This document shows positions 1-7,713 of a stretch of DNA of 64,000 nt, piece by piece. A program made the translations under genes and the position numbers. The stretch is taken from positions 7,365,001 through 7,429,000 of the forward strand of contig NZ_LT963352.1 in the NCBI RefSeq assembly GCF_900236475.1. Direction: 5' to 3'. The DNA is from Streptomyces chartreusis NRRL 3882 (GTDB taxonomy: Bacteria > Actinomycetota > Actinomycetes > Streptomycetales > Streptomycetaceae). Position 1 is the stretch's first letter. Each line of letters begins with the position of its first letter. The notes below the pieces were generated by a model. That model saw nothing but the letters and a program-made list of their open reading frames with translations. It was not told the origin of the DNA and ran no database searches.

Positions 1-1451
1 GACGTCGTGGTCCGGCCCAGGTACAGCGCGGCCGCTGTCATGGCTCCCAGCACCGACATCCCCGCGAGGTGGGGAACGGCGAGGATCGCCGGAAGCAGCA
101 GCGCCGCGGCCCACAGCAGACCCAGCGCACCGAGCCGGGCTCGCGGGCGCCACCGCTCCGCGGGGACCGCCAGGGCGAGCACGGCCGCGACCGCGAGCAG
201 CACAACGGGAGCCGCCGCCGCGTCCGACGGCCAGGGCGTCTCGACGGCAACCGCCGCACGGGCGTCCGACGGCGCACCGCCCCACACACGGCCCAGCCGG
301 CCGGCCGGCCCCATCACCACCAGGGCGACGACGGGCAGCGCCCACAGCAGAGCCAGCGCCTGTACGACGGCGGAGGCCCAGGCGACACCGTGCCGCACCG
401 CGTCCGGCAGCAGCCGCCCGGCCCGCAGCCCCGCCAACAGGGCGACCCCGAAGGCCAGATGAACCGGAACCGCCCACTCCGACGGCGCTCCGAAGCGGGC
501 TACCCCGCCGAGCGCACCCACAGTGAGCAGCCCCGAGGCCGCCGCGAGACCGAGGGCGTGCCGTACGTCCGGCCCCGAGACCCGCCAGGCCGCACCCAGC
601 GCGATCGCCGCCGCGAGCAGGAGCAGCGCGCCGGCCCGGACGGCAGCACCCGGGCCGTCGGCCGTCACGGACAGCCAGCCGGCACCCAGAGCACCCCAGC
701 CGCCCGTGCCGTACGCACCGACGACCGCGCAGATCCGCACGGAAGCGGCCGTCACCCGCAGCGCCACCACGGTGTCGAGCCCGGCCGTCGCCAGCAGCGC
801 GGCGCTGAGCACGTACGGACCCGCGTCGGCGGACAGGGCCCACAGCAGCAGCGGGAACTGGGCCGCCGCCACCGCGCAGGGCAGGGGCAGCCGCAGCGCG
901 GCCGTGGCCGGCAGCGGACCGTACGCCCACCAGAGCCCCGCCAGCACCGCCGCCGCGGCTGCCGCGTACCCCGTTCCGTCGGTCCCGGCGAGAGCCGCCT
1001 CGTGCAGGGCGTAGGCGTCCAGGACGGTCAGCGCGAGGCCCAGACCCGCCACGGACTCGGCCGTCGACCGCAGCCCCCGCTTCAGCAGGAGCGCCGGCCC
1101 GGCGAGCGCGGCCAGCGTGACCGCGCCGAGCACCAGCGCCCGCCCGGTGATCCCCATGTGCCCCCAGCTGACCAGCGTGAACACCGCCGCCGCGAGCGTG
1201 AGCAGCACCCCGCCGAGCACCAGCAGAACGTTCTGCACGCTGGGCGCGGCGGTCTCCGGGCGGGACCATGCGACGGGTGGCGGCTGCGTCCGCGCCTGAG
1301 CCCAGGCCTGCTGCGGTTGTTGCCGTGCCTGTTGCAGGGTCGCGACCAGCCAGGCGCGACGGGCCAGCAACTGGGTGCGGCGCGACTCCAGTTGCCGGAG
1401 TTCGGCATCGAGGAGCCGCAACTCCTCGGCCGGGGGCGGAAGGTGCGTCAT
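1..1451 (-). CDS. Multi-pass membrane protein (N-terminal part, truncated by window edge)
   Basis: This is an open reading frame that starts at the ATG whose complement is 1449-1451 and runs without a stop off the left edge, so only the first 483 or so residues are visible. The N-terminus reads MTHLPPPAEELRLLDAELRQ and continues as a charged helical segment with several Arg and Gln residues, likely a short coiled coil on the cytoplasmic face. From about residue 75 onward the sequence alternates hydrophobic stretches rich in Leu, Val, Ala and Gly with short loops, consistent with many transmembrane helices. It resembles the large polytopic integral membrane proteins of unknown function common in Streptomyces. 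No catalytic motif was recognised. It is divergent to the START-like gene at 1549 and shares a 97-bp promoter region with it. Confidence 0.75.
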   Translation of the reverse strand, partial: MTHLPPPAEELRLLDAELRQLESRRTQLLARRAWLVATLQQARQQPQQAWAQARTQPPPVAWSRPETAAPSVQNVLLVLGGVLLTLAAAVFTLVSWGHMGITGRALVLGAVTLAALAGPALLLKRGLRSTAESVAGLGLALTVLDAYALHEAALAGTDGTGYAAAAAAVLAGLWWAYGPLPATAALRLPLPCAVAAAQFPLLLWALSADAGPYVLSAALLATAGLDTVVALRVTAASVRICAVVGAYGTGGWGALGAGWLSVTADGPGAAVRAGALLLLAAAIALGAAWRVSGPDVRHALGLAAASGLLTVGALGGVARFGAPSEWAVPVHLAFGVALLAGLRAGRLLPDAVRHGVAWASAVVQALALLWALPVVALVVMGPAGRLGRVWGGAPSDARAAVAVETPWPSDAAAAPVVLLAVAAVLALAVPAERWRPRARLGALGLLWAAALLLPAILAVPHLAGMSVLGAMTAAALYLGRTTT

Positions 1452-1486
1452 GACCGGAAGTGTGGTCCGCGTCACCCCGTGCGGCA

Positions 1487-1515
1487 TGAGTGCGGATACT
1501 CAGGCGCGTACTCAG
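1487..1515. promoter_or_regulatory. Candidate operator with repeated TACTCAG half-sites
   Basis: Two direct copies of TACTCAG (1497-1503 and 1509-1515) are spaced 12 bp apart, about one helical turn. An inverted half-site TGAGT (1487-1491) mirrors the first copy across six bases. The block lies between two divergent starts and just upstream of the probable -10 of the START-like gene (CAGACT, 1537-1542), so it could bind a dimeric regulator of either gene. No regulator is identified; this is inferred from symmetry and position. Confidence 0.4.
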
Positions 1516-1536
1516 ACACCCCGCACCCGAAGTGGG

Positions 1537-1542
1537 CAGACT
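1537..1542 (+). promoter_or_regulatory. Likely -10 element of a leaderless transcript
   Basis: CAGACT ends six bases before the ATG at 1549, and no Shine-Dalgarno sequence lies between. This is the geometry expected when transcription starts at or next to the start codon, a common arrangement in Streptomyces. No good -35 was identified. Confidence 0.4.
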
Positions 1543-1548
1543 GGCGTC

Positions 1549-1995
1549 ATGGACTGGAACCACTACCGCTTCCGCAGTCTGTGGAGCCTGCCCGCGCCGC
1601 CCGCCACCGTGTACGCGGCGCTGGAACGCGCCGAGGACTACCCCCGGTGGTGGCGCCAGGTCCGGGAGGTGACCCGGCTCGACGACACGACGGGCGTCTT
1701 CCGGATCCGCTCCGTCCTGCCCTACGACATGACCTTCACGGCGCGGGAGGTGCGACGTGATCCCGGAGCCGGCGTGCTGGAGATCGCCATGTCCGGGGAC
1801 ATCGAGGGCCGGGCGCGCTGGACGGTCACACCGCGAGGGGCGGGGACCCTCGCGCGGTACGACCAGGTCGTCGAGGTCCGCAAGCCCCTGCTGCGGCGGC
1901 TCGCCGTGCCGTGCCGGCCCGCCTTCCGGGCCAATCACCGGCTGATGATGCACGCGGGAGCGCGCGGACTGGCCAGGCACCTCGAAGCGGTTTGA
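1549..1995 (+). CDS. SRPBCC/START-like small-molecule binding protein
   Basis: This encodes 148 residues. The N-terminal pattern WSLPAPPATVYAALERAEDYPRWW is typical of the SRPBCC (Bet v1/START, polyketide cyclase-like) superfamily: a first strand, then a helix holding a conserved aromatic PxWW-type turn. Alternating strands follow, with a long C-terminal helix (about residues 120-146, FRANHRLMMHAGARGLARHL). The length is normal for a single-domain member. Such proteins bind hydrophobic ligands in a cavity, but the ligand cannot be read from sequence. The ATG at 1549 is preferred because a -10-like hexamer lies just upstream and the alignment to the family begins there. The gene stands alone, ahead of a tRNA. 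Confidence 0.85.
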   Translation: MDWNHYRFRSLWSLPAPPATVYAALERAEDYPRWWRQVREVTRLDDTTGVFRIRSVLPYDMTFTAREVRRDPGAGVLEIAMSGDIEGRARWTVTPRGAGTLARYDQVVEVRKPLLRRLAVPCRPAFRANHRLMMHAGARGLARHLEAV

Positions 1996-2034
1996 AGGAA
2001 GCGTGCCGGGACCTGTATTGTTCAGTGCGTTCCC

Positions 2035-2106
2035 GGGCGATTAGCTCAGTGGGAGAGCGCTTCGTTCACACCGAAGAGGTCACTGGTTCGAACCCAGTAT
2101 CGCCCA
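2035..2106 (+). tRNA. tRNA-Val, anticodon CAC
   Basis: The acceptor arm GGGCGAT (2035-2041) pairs perfectly with ATCGCCC (2099-2105), followed by discriminator A. The D-arm has TTAGCTCAGTGGGAGAGC and the T-arm has GGTTCGAACCC. The anticodon stem CTTCG/CGAAG encloses the seven-base loop TTCACAC, giving anticodon CAC, which reads the valine codon GUG. The 3' CCA is not fully encoded (the chromosome reads ACCG), as is usual in Streptomyces. Confidence 0.96.
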
Positions 2107-2116
2107 CCGGAAACAG

Positions 2117-2145
2117 CCGGTCCGTCCCAGACGGACCGGTTTTTT
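2117..2145 (+). terminator. Rho-independent terminator after tRNA-Val
   Basis: A perfect 10-bp stem, CCGGTCCGTC (2117-2126) with GACGGACCGG (2130-2139), closes on a three-base loop. Six T residues follow (2140-2145). It sits 10 bases after the tRNA. It is one of the few hairpins in this window with a proper T-tract. Confidence 0.93.
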
Positions 2146-2164
2146 CATGCCCCGCACCAGGTGC

Positions 2165-2893
2165 TCAGGCCGCCGCCGGCAGGTCCGGCCGCAGCGGCCA
2201 GGCCGGGTCGACCGATTCCTCCACGCCGCTGCGTGCGAACCACGCCTGGAGCCCCCGGGCCTGCGCCGCGTGCCACACCGCCTGAAGCGTGTGCAGCTCA
2301 CCGGGGGCGAGGCGCTCCAGCCGCGACGCGAAACGGCGGCCCACCGCCCGGGTGACCTCCAGCGCCGCCACGGCGTCGGCCGCCGCGTCGTGCGCGCCCT
2401 CCAGGGCGACGCCGTAGTGCGCGCACAGATCGGTCAGGGTGCGGCGGCCCTTGCGGTAGCGGTCCAGGTGCTTGTCCAGGACCCTCGGGTCGAGCACGAA
2501 CAGCGGCGCCGACTCGAACCAGCGGCTCAGGGCCGAGGCGCGGTGACGGCGCAACTCCCGGTCGAACAGGGTCAGATCGAACGGCGCGTTCATCACCACG
2601 ACCGGGCGGCCCGCCTGCGCCTGCTCGGCGAGCGCCTCCGCTATCTCGAACATCACCGGCGCCGGCCACCGGCCGTTGCGCTGGAGGTGTTCCTCCGTCA
2701 GCCCGTGCACCGCCGTCGCCTCGGCGGGCACCGGCACGCCCGGGTTCACCAGCCAGCGGCTGACCCGCGGCCGGATGCCCGGGGCGTCCTGGACGACGAC
2801 GGCGGCCGACACGATGCGGTCGGTCTCGACGTCCACGCCCGTCGTCTCCGTGTCGAAGGCGGCCAGCGGCCCTTCATACCAGCACGTCGTCAT
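2165..2893 (-). CDS. DnaQ-like 3'-5' exonuclease (DEDDh)
   Basis: This protein of 242 residues carries the full DEDDh exonuclease signature. ExoI is FDTETTG with D14 and E16, ExoII is MNAPFDLTLF with D106, and ExoIII is HDAAADA with H168 and D173. These residues bind the two metal ions that cleave 3' terminal nucleotides. The protein is a free-standing exonuclease of the polymerase III epsilon type with no BRCT or polymerase domain, so it may act in proofreading, repair or RNA trimming. The ATG at 2893 fits the usual N-terminus one strand before ExoI; GTG codons six bases and further upstream are possible alternatives. It is convergent with the tRNA terminator and divergent from the DUF4365 gene. 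Confidence 0.93.
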   Translation of the reverse strand: MTTCWYEGPLAAFDTETTGVDVETDRIVSAAVVVQDAPGIRPRVSRWLVNPGVPVPAEATAVHGLTEEHLQRNGRWPAPVMFEIAEALAEQAQAGRPVVVMNAPFDLTLFDRELRRHRASALSRWFESAPLFVLDPRVLDKHLDRYRKGRRTLTDLCAHYGVALEGAHDAAADAVAALEVTRAVGRRFASRLERLAPGELHTLQAVWHAAQARGLQAWFARSGVEESVDPAWPLRPDLPAAA

Positions 2894-3060
2894 AGCCACA
2901 CAACCCCTCTTCACCTTCGGCAGTTGACGCACCGTCCGCTGCCCGATCCGGTGATACCCGGGCTGTTTGCGCCGTACGCCGGAAGGAGACAACAGGAGTA
3001 CGGGTCCGCGCAGTTCAACGGCCCGCACGGGGACTCACTTGTTCTGGAAGGCTGTTGGCC

Positions 3061-3627
3061 ATGGCCATAGCGCAGCCCGAACGGGGCGGGCTGCTGCCCG
3101 AGCGCACGGCCCCCTCCCGCGGCACCCTCGCCACCACCGCCTGCATGGAGACACTCCAGGTCGGCTATCTGCACGCCGTCGCTGCGGCCGCGGGCTGCTC
3201 GCTCTCCCAGCCGTTCCCCGACAACGGCATCGACTGGCACGTCAGCCACAGCGCCCCCGGGCACACCGTCGACGACGAGGTCACCATCAAGGTGCAGCTC
3301 AAGGCCACGTACCAGGTGCCGCCCGACCCACCGGGCCGCACCTTCGCCTTCACGCTCGACAACGACCACCTGGCGAAGCTCGCCCGCACACCCGTGTCGG
3401 TGCACAAGATCCTGGTGGTGATGCTGGTGCCGCGCTCCCGGGACGACTGGCTGCGCGCCGGCCACGACCGGCTCGACCTCAGGCACTGCTGCTACTGGAC
3501 CAACCTCGCCGGCCAGCCGATCACCGGCCGCCGCCGCACCACCGTGCGGATACCGACTTCACGCATCTTCGACGACCGGGCCCTGTGCGAGATCATGACG
3601 CGGGTCGGGACGGGAGGGAAACCGTGA
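3061..3627 (+). CDS. DUF4365 domain protein, PD-(D/E)XK nuclease-like
   Basis: This encodes 188 residues matching the DUF4365 pattern. A helix with Glu (CMETLQVGYLHAVAAAAG, E30) is followed by D58 in NGIDWHV and then by the strand IKVQLKATYQ, with Q79 and K81. This E...D...QxK arrangement is the core of PD-(D/E)XK nuclease-like folds, and DUF4365 has been placed there by others. The substrate is unknown. The ATG at 3061 is chosen because GGAAGG lies about 10 bases upstream; a TTG six bases earlier is possible. The stop overlaps the GTG of the next gene (GTGA), so the two are translationally coupled and probably work together. A nuclease or defence role is inference only. Confidence 0.8.
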   Translation: MAIAQPERGGLLPERTAPSRGTLATTACMETLQVGYLHAVAAAAGCSLSQPFPDNGIDWHVSHSAPGHTVDDEVTIKVQLKATYQVPPDPPGRTFAFTLDNDHLAKLARTPVSVHKILVVMLVPRSRDDWLRAGHDRLDLRHCCYWTNLAGQPITGRRRTTVRIPTSRIFDDRALCEIMTRVGTGGKP

Positions 3628-4859
3628 CGCACCGCCCGACCGAGGAGCCACTGAGGCCCGTGCGGCCGCACCCCGTCGACACCACCTTCAGCGGCGCTCC
3701 GCCCGAGCCCGCGGACGTCGACCCGGCCGTACTGAGCGCCCTGCTCCGCCGGCACGGCTGGCAGCGGCGCGGCGGCGCCCCGGGACGCTACGGCCGCTGG
3801 ACCCCACCCGGCCCGGGCAGCGCCGGCACCAGTCTCCTCGTGCCCGAGAACCGCGCCTTCCCCGACAGCGACGACCTGCTCGGCGAGGCCCTGCTCGCCC
3901 TGTCCCGCAGCGGCTCGCCCTCCGCCCGCGAGGTCCTCGTCTCCCTCGCCGTCCCCAGCGACGAGATCCGCTGGTGGCACGACGTCCCGGCCGGGCCCGC
4001 CGGTGCGGCGCCCTGGACCGTCGAGGACCGGCTGCGCACCGCCGCCCGCCGGATGCTGCTCGCGGCGGCACTCGCCACCCGTGCCCGGGCCGGCTACCAC
4101 GGCGCCCGCCACCGGGCCTCCGCCGCCGCGGCCCTGGAACACGTCCTCGTCGGCTCCGCCGCGGACGGCCGGCTCACCGCCTTCGTGCCCGTCGCAGGCG
4201 GCCGCCCCCTCGCCGTCCGCCTCCACCAGGCCCTGTACGCCGCTCGTGAGGCCATCGACTACCAGCGCGCCACCGGCGGCATGGACGCCTTCGACGCCGC
4301 GGTCGAGGCGGGCGTGAGCCACGAGCTCACCGAGGCCCTCGTCGCCCTGGTCCGGGGCACGGAGGGCGCCCGGGTCGCCGTCGAGTGGGCCCCGGCCGCC
4401 GGTGTGCCCGAGGGCTGCGCGCCCTCCGCCGAGCCCGTCGAGTTCTCACCCGGCGACCTGCCCGTGCTGCGCGAGGCGGGCGCCCGCTACCTGCGCGAGG
4501 AACCCGCCGTGCCGGTGCGGATCACCGGAGCGGTGACACGGATGCGCAGATCGGGGCCGCGCGGCGAGGGCACCGTACGGCTGCGGGTGCTGGCCGGGGC
4601 CGACGTACCGAACGTCCGGATCACCCTGGACGAGGAGGCGTACCGGATCGCCGGGCACGCCCACCTCGTCGGGCTGCCGGTGCGGGTCCAGGGACGGCTG
4701 GAGAGCAGGGGCGGCTTCCGGCGTCTCACCGGCGCCCACGGCGTCGTACCGGTGCAGGTCGACGACGCCGAGCGGGACCGCCTCATGAAGGCGCTCCAGG
4801 AGAACGCCGGGGTGGCGGCCTTCTTCGAGGAGGCCTGCGGAGGGGACTGCGGGGACTGA
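3624..4859 (+). CDS. Unknown 411-residue partner of the DUF4365 protein
   Basis: The start is a GTG that overlaps the preceding stop by four bases (GTGA). No family was recognised. Three parts can be seen. An N-terminal region of about 60 residues has LSALLRRHGWQRR and RYGRWTPPGPG. An alanine/arginine-rich helical middle (about 95-260) includes TAARRMLLAAALATRARAG. A C-terminal segment (about 290-380) is strand-rich, with VPVRITGAVTRMRR, VRLRVLAG, HAHLVGLPVRVQGRLESRGG, and reads like an OB-type beta barrel. The tail is acidic and ends CGGDCGD. There is no signal peptide or membrane segment, so it should be cytoplasmic. Tight coupling to the DUF4365 gene suggests a complex or shared pathway. 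Function is unassigned. Confidence 0.8.
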   Translation: MTHRPTEEPLRPVRPHPVDTTFSGAPPEPADVDPAVLSALLRRHGWQRRGGAPGRYGRWTPPGPGSAGTSLLVPENRAFPDSDDLLGEALLALSRSGSPSAREVLVSLAVPSDEIRWWHDVPAGPAGAAPWTVEDRLRTAARRMLLAAALATRARAGYHGARHRASAAAALEHVLVGSAADGRLTAFVPVAGGRPLAVRLHQALYAAREAIDYQRATGGMDAFDAAVEAGVSHELTEALVALVRGTEGARVAVEWAPAAGVPEGCAPSAEPVEFSPGDLPVLREAGARYLREEPAVPVRITGAVTRMRRSGPRGEGTVRLRVLAGADVPNVRITLDEEAYRIAGHAHLVGLPVRVQGRLESRGGFRRLTGAHGVVPVQVDDAERDRLMKALQENAGVAAFFEEACGGDCGD

Positions 4860-4951
4860 TTTCGCGAAGGGTGGTCCCGGGTCGGTACGATCCTTACTCG
4901 TGCGCGCGCTCCGGTATGGCGCACGCAGCCCCCTTCAGTCAGGAGAGACCG

Positions 4952-6928
4952 GTGTCAGACGTCCGTGTGATCATCCAGCGCGATTCCGAGCGGGAAGAAC
5001 GCGTGGTGACGACGGGCACTACGGCCGCCGAGCTCTTCGCCGGCGAGCGCTCGATCATCGCCGCGCGCGTGGGCGGCGACCTCAAGGACCTGTCGTACGC
5101 CCTGTCCGAGGGCGACGAGGTCGAGGGCGTCGAGATCTCCTCCGAGGACGGCCTCAACATCCTGCGCCACTCGACCGCGCACGTCATGGCGCAGGCCGTG
5201 CAGGAACTCTTCCCCGAGGCCAAGCTCGGCATCGGCCCGCCCGTCAAGGACGGCTTCTACTACGACTTCGACGTCGAGAAGCCGTTCACGCCCGAGGATC
5301 TCAAGGCCATCGAGAAGAAGATGCAGGAGATCCAGAAGCGCGGGCAGCGCTTCTCCCGCCGCGTGGTCACCGACGAGGCCGCCCGCGAGGAGCTGGCCGG
5401 TGAGCCGTACAAGCTGGAGCTGATCGGCCTCAAGGGCTCCGCCTCCTCCGACGACGGCGCGGACGTCGAGGTCGGCGCGGGCGAGCTGACGATCTACGAC
5501 AACCTGGACGCCAAGACCGGCGAGCTGTGCTGGAAGGACCTCTGCCGCGGTCCCCACCTGCCCACCACCCGCAACATCCCGGCGTTCAAGCTGATGCGCA
5601 ACGCGGCCGCCTACTGGCGCGGCAGCGAGAAGAACCCCATGCTCCAGCGCATCTACGGCACCGCATGGCCGACCAAGGACGAGCTGAAGGCGCACCTGGA
5701 GTTCCTCGCCGAGGCCGAGAAGCGTGACCACCGCAAGCTCGGCAGCGAGCTCGACCTGTTCTCCATCCCGGAGCAGATCGGCTCCGGCCTCGCCGTCTTC
5801 CACCCCAAGGGCGGCATCATCCGCCGGGTCATGGAGGACTACTCGCGCAAGCGGCACGAGGAGGCGGGCTACGAGTTCGTCTACACCCCGCACGCGACGA
5901 AGGGGAAGCTCTTCGAGACCTCGGGCCACCTGGACTGGTACGCCGACGGCATGTACCCGCCCATGCAGCTCGACGAGGGCGTGGACTACTACCTCAAGCC
6001 CATGAACTGCCCGATGCACAACCTGATCTTCGACGCGCGCGGCCGGTCGTACCGTGAACTGCCGCTGCGCCTCTTCGAGTTCGGGACCGTGTACCGGTAC
6101 GAGAAGTCGGGCGTCGTGCACGGCCTGACCCGCGCCCGCGGCTTCACCCAGGACGACGCGCACATCTACTGCACGCGCGAGCAGATGTCCGAGGAGCTCG
6201 ACAAGCTGCTCACCTTCGTGCTGGAGCTGCTGCGCGACTACGGCCTGACCGACTTCTACCTGGAGCTGTCCACCAAGGACCCGGAGAAGTTCGTCGGCTC
6301 GGACGAGGCCTGGGAGGAGGCGACCGAGACGCTGCGCCAGGTCGCCGAGAAGCAGGGCCTGCCGCTCGTCCCGGACCCGGGCGGTGCCGCCTTCTACGGC
6401 CCGAAGATCTCCGTCCAGGCCAAGGACGCCATCGGCCGCACCTGGCAGATGTCGACCATCCAGCTCGACTTCAACCTGCCGGAGCGCTTCGACCTGGAGT
6501 ACACGGCCGCGGACGGCTCCAAGACCCGCCCGGTCATGATCCACCGCGCGCTGTTCGGCTCGATCGAGCGCTTCTTCGCGGTGCTCCTGGAGCACTACGC
6601 GGGCGCGTTCCCTGCCTGGCTGGCACCGGTCCAGGCGCTCGGCATCCCGATCGGCGACGCGCACGTCGAGTACCTGGAGAAGTTCGCGACGGCGGCCAGG
6701 AAGCAGGGGCTGCGCGTCGAGGTCGACTCCTCCTCCGACCGGATGCAGAAGAAGATCCGCAACGCCCAGAAGCAGAAGGTGCCCTTCATGGTCATCGCGG
6801 GCGACGAGGACATGTCCCACGAGTCCGTGTCCTTCCGCTACCGCGACGGCTCGCAGGAGAACGGCATCCCCTTCGACGAGGCCATCGCGAAGATCCAGAA
6901 GGTCGTCGAGGAGCGCGCGCAGGTCTGA
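4952..6928 (+). CDS. thrS: Threonyl-tRNA synthetase
   Basis: This class II synthetase of 658 residues charges tRNA-Thr with threonine. In order it has an N-terminal TGS domain (about 1-65), the second additional domain with the editing HxxxH motif (HSTAHVMAQAV, about residue 72), the catalytic core, and a C-terminal anticodon-binding domain. The core shows PMNCPMHN, whose Cys near residue 352 binds the active-site zinc, and GLTRARGFTQDDAHIY as motif 2. The GTG start at 4952 has AGGAGA six bases upstream. A weak promoter with TACGAT (4886-4891) lies in the short gap before it. No T-box leader was found. Confidence 0.98.
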   Translation: MSDVRVIIQRDSEREERVVTTGTTAAELFAGERSIIAARVGGDLKDLSYALSEGDEVEGVEISSEDGLNILRHSTAHVMAQAVQELFPEAKLGIGPPVKDGFYYDFDVEKPFTPEDLKAIEKKMQEIQKRGQRFSRRVVTDEAAREELAGEPYKLELIGLKGSASSDDGADVEVGAGELTIYDNLDAKTGELCWKDLCRGPHLPTTRNIPAFKLMRNAAAYWRGSEKNPMLQRIYGTAWPTKDELKAHLEFLAEAEKRDHRKLGSELDLFSIPEQIGSGLAVFHPKGGIIRRVMEDYSRKRHEEAGYEFVYTPHATKGKLFETSGHLDWYADGMYPPMQLDEGVDYYLKPMNCPMHNLIFDARGRSYRELPLRLFEFGTVYRYEKSGVVHGLTRARGFTQDDAHIYCTREQMSEELDKLLTFVLELLRDYGLTDFYLELSTKDPEKFVGSDEAWEEATETLRQVAEKQGLPLVPDPGGAAFYGPKISVQAKDAIGRTWQMSTIQLDFNLPERFDLEYTAADGSKTRPVMIHRALFGSIERFFAVLLEHYAGAFPAWLAPVQALGIPIGDAHVEYLEKFATAARKQGLRVEVDSSSDRMQKKIRNAQKQKVPFMVIAGDEDMSHESVSFRYRDGSQENGIPFDEAIAKIQKVVEERAQV

Positions 6929-6942
6929 TCGCACGGCGCTCG

Positions 6943-6969
6943 GGCCCCCGGGAGATCCCGGGGGCCTTT
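6943..6969 (+). terminator. Terminator after thrS
   Basis: The stem GGCCCCCGGG (6943-6952) pairs with CCCGGGGGCC (6957-6966) around the loop AGAT, followed by TTT. It starts 15 bases after the thrS stop. Confidence 0.85.
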
Positions 6970-6992
6970 GCCGTCCCCCCAGCTCGACGCCA

Positions 6993-6998
6993 TATGCT
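6993..6998 (+). promoter_or_regulatory. Likely -10 element of leaderless HIT gene
   Basis: TATGCT ends seven bases before the ATG at 7006, and no ribosome binding site intervenes. Transcription would begin at or next to the start codon. Confidence 0.45.
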
Positions 6999-7005
6999 GC
7001 ACTGC

Positions 7006-7554
7006 ATGACGAGTGAGCCGGAGCAGCAGCTGGGAGTGGGGACGCAGGACGCGTTCCAGCGTCTGTGGACGCCCCATCGGATGGCCTACATCCAGGGTGA
7101 GAACAAGCCGACCGGCCCGGGCGCCGGCGACGGCTGCCCCTTCTGCTCGATCCCGGCCAAGTCCGACGAGGACGGACTGGTCGTCAAGCGCGGCGAGCAG
7201 GTCTACGCGGTGCTCAACCTGTACCCGTACAACGGCGGGCACCTGATGACCGTGCCCTACCGGCACGTCGCCGACTACACCGACCTCACCGCGGGGGAGA
7301 CCGCCGAGCTCGGCGAGCTCACGAAGCAGGCGATGACGGCCCTGCGCACCGCCTCGGGCGCCCACGGCTTCAACATCGGCATGAACCAGGGCTCGGTCGC
7401 CGGCGCGGGCATCGCGGCGCACCTGCACCAGCACATCGTGCCGAGGTGGGGTGGCGACACGAACTTCATGCCGGTGGTGGGGCACACGCGGGTGCTGCCG
7501 CAGCTGCTGGCGGACACGAGGAAGATGCTGGCGGAGGCCTGGCCGACTACCTAG
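7006..7554 (+). CDS. HIT-family protein, likely Ap4A phosphorylase
   Basis: This protein of 182 residues carries the histidine triad as HLHQH (H139, H141, H143), where the middle histidine is the nucleophile that attacks the alpha-phosphate of nucleotide substrates. CPFC at 44-47 is a probable structural metal site. The sequence NGGHLMTVPYRHV is typical of the family. The neighbourhood thrS-HIT-(...)-pgsA is the same as in mycobacteria, where the equivalent HIT protein was described as a diadenosine tetraphosphate phosphorylase; the specific activity here is inferred from that synteny. The internal ATG at 7006 is preferred to the one at 6994 because of the -10 spacing. Confidence 0.92.
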   Translation: MTSEPEQQLGVGTQDAFQRLWTPHRMAYIQGENKPTGPGAGDGCPFCSIPAKSDEDGLVVKRGEQVYAVLNLYPYNGGHLMTVPYRHVADYTDLTAGETAELGELTKQAMTALRTASGAHGFNIGMNQGSVAGAGIAAHLHQHIVPRWGGDTNFMPVVGHTRVLPQLLADTRKMLAEAWPTT

Positions 7555-7589
7555 CCTGCGGGCAGTCGTGCCGCTGGGGCGACGGGGCC

Positions 7590-7617
7590 CCTGTTCGAGC
7601 GAACCTGTTCGAGCGAA
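7590..7617. repeat. Perfect 14-bp tandem repeat
   Basis: CCTGTTCGAGCGAA occurs twice back to back (7590-7603, 7604-7617) in the 159-bp gap between two convergent genes. Nothing else was recognised in this gap. Confidence 0.8.
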
Positions 7618-7713
7618 GCCGAGAACTTGGAGGAGGGTGGGCACAGGCGGCACCCCGCAGCGCCGGGTCGCGCACCCACCCGGCCCCAGCCGAAACGCAG
7701 GGCGCCGAAACAA

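Noticed and set aside
69..1760. Long forward open frame of over 500 codons opposite the first membrane protein gene
   Set aside because: Its product is Arg/Gly/Pro-rich with no folding pattern, and it lies antisense to a frame with clear membrane helices. This is the usual mirror frame of a GC-rich gene.
4860..4951. T-box riboswitch before thrS
   Set aside because: The gap is only 92 bp and has no T-box sequence or antiterminator; actinobacterial T-boxes are rare and mostly on ileS.
7590..7617. Tandem repeat as a regulator site
   Set aside because: It lies between two convergent genes with no promoter role expected, so it is listed only as a repeat.
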